Assembly: GCA_900556405.1 (NCBI GenBank)
Contig: USPB01000109.1
Span: 1 to 6,783 of the forward strand
DNA length: 6,783 nucleotides
Source: an uncultured Actinomyces sp.
Lineage (GTDB): Bacteria; Actinomycetota; Actinomycetes; Actinomycetales; Actinomycetaceae
Direction of reading: 5' to 3'
This document shows positions 1 to 4,552 of the stretch, in pieces (the first letter of the stretch is position 1; every line of letters begins with the position of its first letter). Below the pieces are notes generated by a model that saw only the letters and a program-made list of their open reading frames with translations, was not told where the DNA came from and made no database searches. Both the position numbers and the translations under genes were made by a program.

Positions 1-446
1 CCTACGACTGGAACCTCGTGTTCTCCGACGTGCAGCTCTCCGACCTCGAGCACCACGGCGCCACCACCGTCCCCGACGACTCGGCGTCAGTGCGTCAACA
101 GTTCACCATCTCCAAGCGCACCCTGGCCGACATGTCCATGGTCTCCGGCGAGAAAGCGCTGCGTGGCATCACTGCTCCGGTGCTCATCACGCACGACTCC
201 TTCGATGAGGAGACTGGCCTGCTCGACCGCACGCGCGAAGTCTTCCACCTGCTGCCCGACGGCTCCCACGTCGAGATGACCGCCTTGCCCGACGGCATCG
301 CAGGTGAGTACACGCCGGTCGATGGGGTTCCCGTCGTCGACGAGGCCGTGGGCCGCGCCCTGGCCACCTCCGGTGCATCGCACCTGCCCGCGCTGACGGA
401 TGTCGCGCTCAGGTGGGCGAGCCGCTGGGTGCCTGTGAGCCGCTAG
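1..446 (+). CDS. Probable alpha/beta hydrolase, C-terminal part (5' partial)
   Basis: The reading frame is open from the window edge (first full codon at 3) to TAG at 444-446, so the true start lies upstream; the GTG at 18 is only the first internal start-like codon. About 147 residues are visible. The segment reading ALRGITAPVLITHDSFDEET resembles the strand and turn that carry the catalytic acid in alpha/beta hydrolases (hydrophobic strand, then a G/S-x-D-type turn). About 30 residues later DGSHVEM sits where the catalytic histidine usually lies. The preceding Asp/Ser/Thr-rich stretch would be the cap or lid. The nucleophile elbow (GxSxG) would be upstream and cannot be seen. Substrate is unknown; cytoplasmic location is inferred from the lack of membrane segments in the visible part. 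It converges on the kinase gene across a repeat-filled gap. Another fold with a similar strand-turn pattern cannot be excluded. Confidence 0.55.
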   Translation, partial: YDWNLVFSDVQLSDLEHHGATTVPDDSASVRQQFTISKRTLADMSMVSGEKALRGITAPVLITHDSFDEETGLLDRTREVFHLLPDGSHVEMTALPDGIAGEYTPVDGVPVVDEAVGRALATSGASHLPALTDVALRWASRWVPVSR

Positions 447-502
447 CTGCCGTCCCGCTGCCTGGTATACCGCTGGTAGGTGTGTGCTGATCGCCGTTGA
501 TG

Positions 503-615
503 AATTCCGCACGTAATTCCCCCACGACTATTTCAGGATTTGAATTGTGTTCGTTGGAATTGCAACGTTTCTAGGTGTTGTTGAAATTTCATGCAATCGA
601 ATTACGTGCGGAATT
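503..615. repeat. Perfect 16-bp inverted repeat enclosing an AT-rich core
   Basis: The left arm AATTCCGCACGTAATT (503-518) is the exact reverse complement of the right arm AATTACGTGCGGAATT (600-615). The left arm is followed by five C (519-523) and the right arm by five G (616-620). The 76 bases at 524-599 have 28 G/C by hand count (37%), far below the surrounding genes, and include the palindrome TGAAATTTCA at 582-591. Possible readings are two oriented protein-binding sites, the ends of a tiny non-autonomous element, or the remnant of a transferred fragment. A terminator is unlikely because the loop is about 80 nt. I saw no clear target-site duplication outside the arms. Confidence 0.75.
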
Positions 616-698
616 GGGGGAGGTGTGTGTTGTTGGGGTGAGGCGGGGTGTTGGCGCGTGACTTTCTTCTCCCTGCTCGGCTTGTTGGTGGTGGAAGC

Positions 699-773
699 GG
701 TATAAAACTCTCCCTGCGTGCGGAAAGTGGGCCGAAATCGGCGCTTTGGGGCGTGCGGGGAGAGTTTTGTACC
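699..773 (+). repeat. Hairpin repeat unit, copy 1 (75 bp)
   Basis: The left arm at 699-714 (GGTATAAAACTCTCCC) pairs with the right arm at 758-773 (GGGAGAGTTTTGTACC), with one U.G wobble on the plus strand. The stem extends inward to 721/751 with three further wobbles (715.757, 718.754, 719.753), giving a 23-bp RNA stem. The loop contains the 18-mer CGGAAAGTGGGCCGAAAT (721-738), shared exactly with copy 2, and a small inner CCGA/TCGG stem. Copy 2 at 917-991 has the same length and matches at 61 of 75 positions by hand alignment. If transcribed, the RNA would be in the 3' region of the upstream hydrolase message. There is no T-run after it, so it is not a classical terminator. Confidence 0.75.
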
Positions 774-841
774 GGTATCGCCCGCCGGGGGTACGTGCTG
801 GGAGAGTTTTGTACCGGGTGGGCCCGCCGGGGGTGCGAGCT
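758..841 (+). repeat. Tandem direct repeat, two 42-bp units
   Basis: Units at 758-799 and 800-841 both begin GGGAGAGTTTTGTACCGG, share a CCCGCCGGGGGT block and agree at 36 of 42 positions by hand count. The register continues for one more motif at 842-857, which carries two changes (GGGAGAGCTTTGTCCC). A further related unit lies at 976-1017 (35 of 42 matches to the second unit), and its first 24 bases are identical to 800-823. The 42-base period is divisible by three, which is why open reading frames with repeated peptides cross it. I do not take those peptides as real. Confidence 0.8.
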
Positions 842-891
842 GGGAGAGCTTTGTCCCGGCACAGGCCCCGAATGCGGTACAAAGGTCTCCC
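842..891. repeat. Third inverted pair of the 16-base motif
   Basis: The motif at 842-857 (GGGAGAGCTTTGTCCC) and the inverted motif at 876-891 (GGTACAAAGGTCTCCC) pair over 16 positions with two mismatches (848/885 and 855/878), leaving an 18-base loop. At one position both arms differ from the majority motif in a way that keeps the pair: C849 with G884, where the majority has T with A. This is consistent with selection or descent as a hairpin. It sits between the two 75-bp units and lacks their 18-mer core, so it is a shorter variant. Confidence 0.65.
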
Positions 892-916
892 TGCGTGGTC
901 TGTTTGCAGCCCGAGC

Positions 917-991
917 GTGACAAAATTCGCCCAGCACCCGGAAAGTGGGCCGAAATGTGCGTTTTGTGGCGTGCCGGGAGAGTTTTGTACC
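917..991 (+). repeat. Hairpin repeat unit, copy 2 (75 bp)
   Basis: This unit lies exactly 218 bases downstream of copy 1 and has the same length. The loop 18-mer CGGAAAGTGGGCCGAAAT recurs at 939-956, and the right arm at 976-991 is identical to that of copy 1. The left arm (917-932) has diverged and pairs less perfectly, with mismatches at 918/990, 919/989, 929/979 and 933/975. Two inner pairs that were wobbles in copy 1 are Watson-Crick here: A936-T972 in place of G718.T754, and C937-G971 in place of T719.G753. Confidence 0.7.
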
Positions 992-1017
992 GGGTGGGCT
1001 TGCCTGGGGTGCCCGGC
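976..1017 (+). repeat. Isolated further copy of the 42-bp unit
   Basis: It starts with the exact motif GGGAGAGTTTTGTACC (976-991), which is also the right arm of hairpin copy 2, and continues CGGGTGGGC as in the unit at 800-841 before diverging. The overlap of a 75-bp hairpin unit with the start of a 42-bp unit repeats the arrangement at 699-799. The repeat therefore appears to be a larger composite: hairpin followed by a GC-rich tail. Confidence 0.6.
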
Positions 1018-1022
1018 ACCCC
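1006..1022. terminator. GC palindrome just downstream of the kinase stop codon
   Basis: GGGGTGC (1006-1012) and GCACCCC (1016-1022) form a 7-bp stem with a 3-nt loop, 6 bases beyond the kinase stop (complement of 1029-1031). On the minus strand the bases after the stem are not T-rich, so it would be at best a weak, non-canonical terminator for the kinase. It could equally be the end of the repeat array. Confidence 0.35.
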
Positions 1023-1028
1023 CGCAAC

Positions 1029-2105
1029 CTACCAGCCGCGCACCAGCTCCACGAGAGAAGGGGATGCCAGCCACTGCCTGGTGCCGAAGGAGGACACCGA
1101 CACTGCGGCCACAGCCGACGCGAAGCGGATGAGGCGCTCCGGATCTGCGTCCCCGCCTCGCTCGATCGCCCATGTGAAAGCGCCGTGGAAGGCATCGCCC
1201 GCGCCCAGCGTGGACGCGTCCGGAACAGCGTCAACGGGAACCTCTCCGGTTGCGCCATCCCACCAGTACTGCACGGAGCGATCCCCGCGCGTGCGCACCG
1301 TGCGCGTGATGCCGAAGCCCCGCAGGAACTCGGCGACCTGCGCCCCATCAGGGTGCGCCATGAGAGGCGGCGCGAAATCCTCCGACACGACCGCAATGTC
1401 GACGAAGCCCAGCAGGGGCGTGAGCCACTCCTTCCACGAGCCGCCGTCCAGGATGCGCGGGTGCGGCGGGAGCGCCTCGAGCGGGGCGAACGGGTCATCC
1501 CCGTCGATCTTGGGAACGCCCAGTGTCAGGGCCGCGTGCGCAAGCGCCGGGTTGTGTCCGTCGATGAGGACCGCGCCGACGCGCTCGGGCAGCTCGGCCG
1601 CGATGCGCCCCGCATCCGCGTCAAGCCGCGCGTTCGTGGACGCCACCATGCGTCCGCTCGGGTGCTCGATGATCGAGGACACGGCGGGCTCTCGCCCCGC
1701 GGGGGACGAGGCCGGGGCCGCTTGACGCTGACCGGGCCTGGCCGGGTGCTCGCCCGCGCCGGAAGACGAAGCGGTGAGCGCCGTCGCGTCCAGCACGCGC
1801 ACGCCTGCGGCCGCCAGGTCGGCGGCGAGGAAGGCTGACACTGGGCCCTCGCCGAGGGCTGTCAACAGCGTGGGCGCCTCCGCGGAGGGAACCACAGTGC
1901 AAGAGGTGGCCCCGGCCTCGTCGCTGGAAGCGGAAAGAGCACGCGAGGCGGCGCTCAGGGCCGCGTACGTGACCGCTGCGTTCGTCGCGGGACCACCGGC
2001 GGCCATCGTGAAATCCGTCGACGTGACCTTGAGAAGCGGATCCGGCACGTGGTCGAGGCGATGCAGGACGTCCAGGGTCGTGAGCCCGGCGAAGAGTGCA
2101 GTCAT
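1029..2105 (-). CDS. PfkB-family carbohydrate kinase
   Basis: Predicted ATP-dependent sugar or nucleoside kinase of the ribokinase/PfkB fold, cytoplasmic, 358 residues. The N-terminal family signature is GGPATNAAVTYAAL (37-50). The C-terminal signature is DASTLGAGDAFHGAF (296-310), in which D304 of GAGD is the expected catalytic base and the glycines form the anion hole. The N-terminus MTALFAGLTTLDVLHRLD matches the usual first strand, supporting the ATG at 2103-2105. Family members are usually near 290-320 residues. The excess lies in two low-complexity insertions at about 53-78 and 108-142, rich in Ala, Ser, Pro and Gly. The substrate cannot be told from sequence; ribokinase, fructokinase or sulfofructose-kinase-like activities are all possible. 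No Shine-Dalgarno precedes the start, and a -10-like GACAAT ends 6 nt before it, so the message may be leaderless. It is transcribed divergently from the TRIC gene across 80 bp. Confidence 0.9.
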   Translation of the reverse strand: MTALFAGLTTLDVLHRLDHVPDPLLKVTSTDFTMAAGGPATNAAVTYAALSAASRALSASSDEAGATSCTVVPSAEAPTLLTALGEGPVSAFLAADLAAAGVRVLDATALTASSSGAGEHPARPGQRQAAPASSPAGREPAVSSIIEHPSGRMVASTNARLDADAGRIAAELPERVGAVLIDGHNPALAHAALTLGVPKIDGDDPFAPLEALPPHPRILDGGSWKEWLTPLLGFVDIAVVSEDFAPPLMAHPDGAQVAEFLRGFGITRTVRTRGDRSVQYWWDGATGEVPVDAVPDASTLGAGDAFHGAFTWAIERGGDADPERLIRFASAVAAVSVSSFGTRQWLASPSLVELVRGW

Positions 2106-2111
2106 GGGGAC

Positions 2112-2117
2112 ATTGTC
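2112..2117 (-). promoter_or_regulatory. Candidate -10 element for a leaderless kinase mRNA
   Basis: Read on the minus strand, TGC-GACAAT-GTCCCC-ATG places a -10-like hexamer (4 of 6 to TATAAT, with a TGn extension) six bases before the start codon. Transcription would then begin at or next to the A of ATG. I see no good -35 at 16-18 bp. The absence of a ribosome binding site is compatible with this reading but does not prove it. Confidence 0.3.
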
Positions 2118-2158
2118 GCACCCGGTGGCAGCGTGAGACGGGATGGCCGGGGCTCTCG

Positions 2159-2185
2159 CTGACAGAACGACAAACCCTGTAGCAT
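2159..2185 (+). promoter_or_regulatory. Candidate promoter of the TRIC-permease operon
   Basis: CTGACA (2159-2164) resembles a -35, and TAGCAT (2180-2185) fits the actinobacterial -10 pattern TAnnnT, with a 15-bp spacer that is a little short. The -10 directly abuts the ATG at 2186, so transcription from it would begin several bases inside the assigned gene. Either the promoter is elsewhere or translation starts downstream (ATG at 2222). Confidence 0.35.
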
Positions 2186-2920
2186 ATGAACAACGACACT
2201 CATCGACTCCTCCGGATCGCCATGCACCTGCTCGACGCGCTGAATAACTCCCTGCCCGAGGTCTTCCGAGCCATTGACCTCATGGGCGTGCTCCTCAATG
2301 GCATCCTCGGCGGCAAGGTCGCCCGAGAGCGCAACTTCGATGCCGTCGGCTTCTGCATTCTCGCGATCATGACGGCGCTCGCGGGCGGCATGATCCGCGA
2401 CCTGCTCCTGACCACGCGCACGGGCGCGCCCGTGGCCATCACGGACCCCTACTACCTGTGGTTCGCGATCATCGGTGCCCTCGTGGCGATGGCTTTCCGC
2501 ATGGATTCGCGCGTGTGGTCGGTCCTCCTGGTCATTGCCGATGGCATGGTGCTGGGCTGTTGGAGCGCGACCGGTGCGATCAAGACCCTCGACGCGGGGT
2601 TCGCGATCATGCCGGCGATCCTCCTGGGCATCATGACGGCGATCGGCGGCGGCATGGTCCGCGACATTTCCGCCGGCCTGGTCCCGCGCGTCTTCGGCGG
2701 CAACAACCTCTACGCGACCCCGGCGTTCGCGTGCTCGCTGGTGACGGTTCTCTTCTGGTACATGGGCCAGCCGGTCCTCGGCATGGGTGCCTCGATTATC
2801 GTGGGCCTCGTCTTTACGGGGATGGCGCACTGGCGCCGCTGGAGGCTCCCGCAGACCCGCGAGTGGACCATCACTCTCACATACTCTCAGTTGAAAGCTC
2901 TGCGTCGGGGCAGGCGTTAG
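2186..2920 (+). CDS. TRIC/UPF0126 (YicG-like) membrane protein
   Basis: Integral membrane protein of the bacterial trimeric intracellular cation channel family, 244 residues. The family duplication is plain: TALAGGMIRDLL (63-74) and TAIGGGMVRDIS (151-162) are the two glycine-rich GGxxRD helix kinks. The linking GAIKTLDAGF (130-139) and NNLYATPA (173-180) segments also match. About seven hydrophobic helices span roughly 28-215. Related proteins conduct K+ and perhaps other cations or small solutes; the in vivo substrate here is unknown. The first 25 or so residues precede the first conserved helix, and no ribosome binding site precedes ATG 2186. Met13 (2222) is a possible alternative start, giving 232 residues. 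The permease starts 9 nt after the stop, suggesting one operon and perhaps a linked transport role (inference). Confidence 0.9.
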   Translation: MNNDTHRLLRIAMHLLDALNNSLPEVFRAIDLMGVLLNGILGGKVARERNFDAVGFCILAIMTALAGGMIRDLLLTTRTGAPVAITDPYYLWFAIIGALVAMAFRMDSRVWSVLLVIADGMVLGCWSATGAIKTLDAGFAIMPAILLGIMTAIGGGMVRDISAGLVPRVFGGNNLYATPAFACSLVTVLFWYMGQPVLGMGASIIVGLVFTGMAHWRRWRLPQTREWTITLTYSQLKALRRGRR

Positions 2921-2923
2921 TAT
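2918..2923 (+). promoter_or_regulatory. Candidate -10 element overlapping the TRIC stop codon
   Basis: TAGTAT fits TAnnnT and ends six bases before the permease GTG, the spacing expected if transcription began at that G and the message were leaderless. TTGAAA at 2891-2896 looks like a -35, but the 21-bp spacer is too long. No Shine-Dalgarno lies in the usual window before GTG 2930. Confidence 0.3.
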
Positions 2924-2929
2924 GGCGGT

Positions 2930-4432
2930 GTGACTCCCCAATCAACACCCCTTTCTTCTACTCCCGCTGAGCCGGGGGCCGCCTCCGGGCGTAAGCGTTT
3001 CAAGACGTGGCACCTGTCCATGATGGCCCTGGGCCTCGCCATTGGCGCGGGCTTCTTCCTGGGCACGGGTTCGGCGATCCACCAGGCCGGACCTGCCGTC
3101 ATCGTGTCCTATACGGTGGCCGCGTTTATCGTCGTGTCGGTCATGCTGGCCCTCGCGGAGCCGGCCTCGTCCCTGCCGACGACGGGTTCCTTCTCGTCGT
3201 ACGCCGAGGCTGGGATCGGCCGCTGGGCAGGCTTCACGATCGGGTGGCTGTATTGGGTCATGCTCATCATGGTGTCGGGCCTGGAGGTGACGGGTGCGGC
3301 GACGTTCTTCGTCGGCTGGTTCCCGGATGTCCCGCAGTGGGTGGTGGCCCTCGTTATTGTCGTCGTTATTGGCGGCATTAACCTGCTGTCCGCCGGTCAG
3401 TATGGCGAGATCGAGGCCTGGCTGTCGATGGTGAAGATCGTCGCGATTATCGCCTTCCTGTGTGTGGGCGTGTACCTGGTTGCGCGTACGGCGATTGTCG
3501 GCCCCCTGCCCGGCCACGAGGGAGTGTGGCAGAACATGTCGGGGCACAACGGGTTTATGCCCAATGGCCTGTCGGGCATCGCGGTCGCGCTCTTGGCCGT
3601 CATCACGTCTTTCGGCGGCCTGGAGATCGTGACGATCGCAGCGGCCGAGGCCGAGGACCCCCGCGCCGCGATGAGCAGCGCGATCCGCTCGGTCGTTACC
3701 CGCATCCTCGTGTTCTACGTCGGCTCCGTCGTCCTGCTGATCGCGCTGCTGCCGTGGGACAGCGAGGCCATGAAGACGAACGCCTTCGCCGCTGTGCTCG
3801 AGATGGCTGGCGTCCCCGCGGTCGGCACGCTCATGAACGTCATTATTTTCATGGCGCTGATCTCCGCGTTTTCCGCGAATATCTACGCCTCCTCGCGCAT
3901 GGCCTATTCGCTGTCAGCGCGAGATATGGGGCCGCGCTGGCTGCTGGGTGCTTCTGCCTCCAACAAGGCTCGCGCGCACTCGGTCGTCGAGGCCGCCCTC
4001 GAGGACGACGAGGCCGTCCTGGCCTCCGAGATCGAGGGCGACATCGAGGCCGGGCGGACCCCGAAGCGCGCGGTCGGCCTCGTCGTGGTTCTGGCGCTGC
4101 TGGCGGTCCTGGGCAACTGGTACCTGCCCGGTTCGATCCTGACGATCCTCATCAATGCGATCGGCATGGTTCTGTTGATCGTGTGGACGTTCATCATCAT
4201 TTCGCTGATGCGCCTGCATCCGTCGCTGGAGCGCTCGGGCTCGCTGGTGATTCGCATGCCTGGGTGGCCGTGGCTGCCGTGGCTGGTCCTCGCGGGCCTG
4301 GGCGGTATCGGCGTCCTCATGCTCATGAGTGACGAGGGCCGGGCTCAGCTGGTCTCCATGGGGGCCCTGACGCTCATCATCGTGGCCGTCTACTTCGTGC
4401 GTCAGCTGCTGGGCGCGCGCACCAAGGCCTAG
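2930..4432 (+). CDS. APC-superfamily amino acid permease (AAT-like)
   Basis: Predicted proton-coupled amino acid uptake transporter of the cytoplasmic membrane, 500 residues with about 12 hydrophobic segments. The N-terminal signature HLSMMALGLAIGAGFFLGTG (28-47) carries the GxGxF-type unwound helix 1 that binds the substrate backbone. EPASSLPTTGSFSSYAE (77-93) and SFGGLEIVTIAAAEAEDP (227-244) match the conserved helix 3 and helix 6 regions of GABA/aromatic/Ala-Ser-type permeases. Substrate is not predictable. GTG 2930 is the only in-frame start before the conserved region. It lies 9 nt after the TRIC stop and has no ribosome binding site, so translation may be coupled or leaderless. An unusual acidic stretch (about 345-376, with ALEDDEAVLASEIEGDIEAG) extends the loop before helix 9. 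Two stem-loops follow the gene. Confidence 0.92.
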   Translation: MTPQSTPLSSTPAEPGAASGRKRFKTWHLSMMALGLAIGAGFFLGTGSAIHQAGPAVIVSYTVAAFIVVSVMLALAEPASSLPTTGSFSSYAEAGIGRWAGFTIGWLYWVMLIMVSGLEVTGAATFFVGWFPDVPQWVVALVIVVVIGGINLLSAGQYGEIEAWLSMVKIVAIIAFLCVGVYLVARTAIVGPLPGHEGVWQNMSGHNGFMPNGLSGIAVALLAVITSFGGLEIVTIAAAEAEDPRAAMSSAIRSVVTRILVFYVGSVVLLIALLPWDSEAMKTNAFAAVLEMAGVPAVGTLMNVIIFMALISAFSANIYASSRMAYSLSARDMGPRWLLGASASNKARAHSVVEAALEDDEAVLASEIEGDIEAGRTPKRAVGLVVVLALLAVLGNWYLPGSILTILINAIGMVLLIVWTFIIISLMRLHPSLERSGSLVIRMPGWPWLPWLVLAGLGGIGVLMLMSDEGRAQLVSMGALTLIIVAVYFVRQLLGARTKA

Positions 4433-4441
4433 TTATCCACA
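4433..4441 (+). other. Single consensus DnaA-box 9-mer
   Basis: TTATCCACA directly follows the permease stop codon and is a perfect match to the E. coli DnaA-box consensus. I found no second box nearby, and no AT-rich unwinding region or dnaA/dnaN gene. A replication origin is therefore not supported; it is chance or an isolated DnaA-binding site. Confidence 0.4.
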
Positions 4442-4448
4442 GGCCTCG

Positions 4449-4474
4449 CCCGCCGGGACGCAGATGCCGGCGGG
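4449..4474. terminator. GC-rich stem-loop after the permease gene
   Basis: CCCGCCGG (4449-4456) and CCGGCGGG (4467-4474) form a perfect 8-bp stem with a 10-nt loop, 17 nt after the permease stop. No T-run follows. It may contribute to termination or protect the mRNA 3' end, together with the stronger hairpin downstream. Confidence 0.4.
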
Positions 4475-4485
4475 TGGGTGCATCA

Positions 4486-4521
4486 TGAGGGCACCCCGAA
4501 CACCGTGTCGGGGTGCCCTCA
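4486..4521. terminator. Perfect 14-bp stem-loop between permease and HNH genes
   Basis: TGAGGGCACCCCGA (4486-4499) and TCGGGGTGCCCTCA (4508-4521) are exact reverse complements with an 8-nt loop. It is the strongest hairpin by arm length in the window. As is often the case in high-GC bacteria it has no U-tract. The most likely role is termination of the TRIC-permease transcript. Only 31 bases lie between it and the HNH start codon, so it could also sit in the HNH leader and act as an attenuator or mRNA stabiliser. Its presence argues against the longer reading of the HNH frame from GTG 4478, which would translate through the whole hairpin. Confidence 0.65.
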
Positions 4522-4542
4522 CCGTGTGGGCGGTGTGATGGA

Positions 4543-4552
4543 AGGAGGAGAC
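4543..4552 (+). promoter_or_regulatory. Strong ribosome binding site deciding the HNH start
   Basis: AGGAGG at 4543-4548 lies 4 nt before GTG 4553 and is close to a full anti-16S match. It selects GTG 4553 over the upstream in-frame GTG 4478 and ATG 4538, neither of which has such a site at suitable spacing. Confidence 0.75.

Larger units (their letters stand above)
447..1028. other. Gene-free, repeat-rich gap between convergent genes
   Basis: This stretch separates the stop codons of the hydrolase (+) and the kinase (-), so neither gene needs a promoter here. Open frames cross it on both strands, but their translations are low in information: they echo one repeat (for example GTKLSQHVPPAG on the minus strand and WESFVPGGPAG on the plus strand), have no credible ribosome binding sites and resemble no protein family I recognise. 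From left to right it holds an AT-rich island inside a perfect inverted repeat (503-615), about 80 G/T-rich bases with no feature I can name (616-698), and the array of 16-base motifs and hairpins (699-1017). A small GC palindrome next to the kinase stop ends it. Confidence 0.7.

Noticed and set aside
549..600. Minus-strand promoter (TTGCAT, 17 bp, TAGAAA) in the AT-rich island
   Set aside because: The -10 lacks the terminal T, and no gene lies downstream on that strand. The match is expected by chance in AT-rich sequence.
503..615. Rho-independent terminator for the hydrolase
   Set aside because: The arms are about 80 nt apart and no T-run follows, so it is unlikely to work as an intrinsic terminator.
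699..1017. CRISPR array
   Set aside because: Motif copies occur in both orientations with uneven spacing, and the intervening sequences are themselves repeated rather than unique. There are no cas genes.
602..1838. Long open frames across the repeat array and opposite the kinase (minus 602-1498; plus 718-1725 and 945-1838)
   Set aside because: They are low-complexity, Arg/Ala/Gly-rich shadows in GC-rich DNA, without ribosome binding sites or family motifs. They conflict with the well-supported PfkB kinase or only translate the DNA repeat.
4433..4521. Replication origin near the DnaA-box 9-mer
   Set aside because: Only one box is present, with no AT-rich unwinding region and no replication genes nearby.
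4478..4552. Upstream start (GTG 4478) for the HNH protein
   Set aside because: It would translate through a perfect 14-bp hairpin and lacks a ribosome binding site, whereas GTG 4553 has AGGAGG 4 nt upstream and gives a basic N-terminus before the membrane segment.
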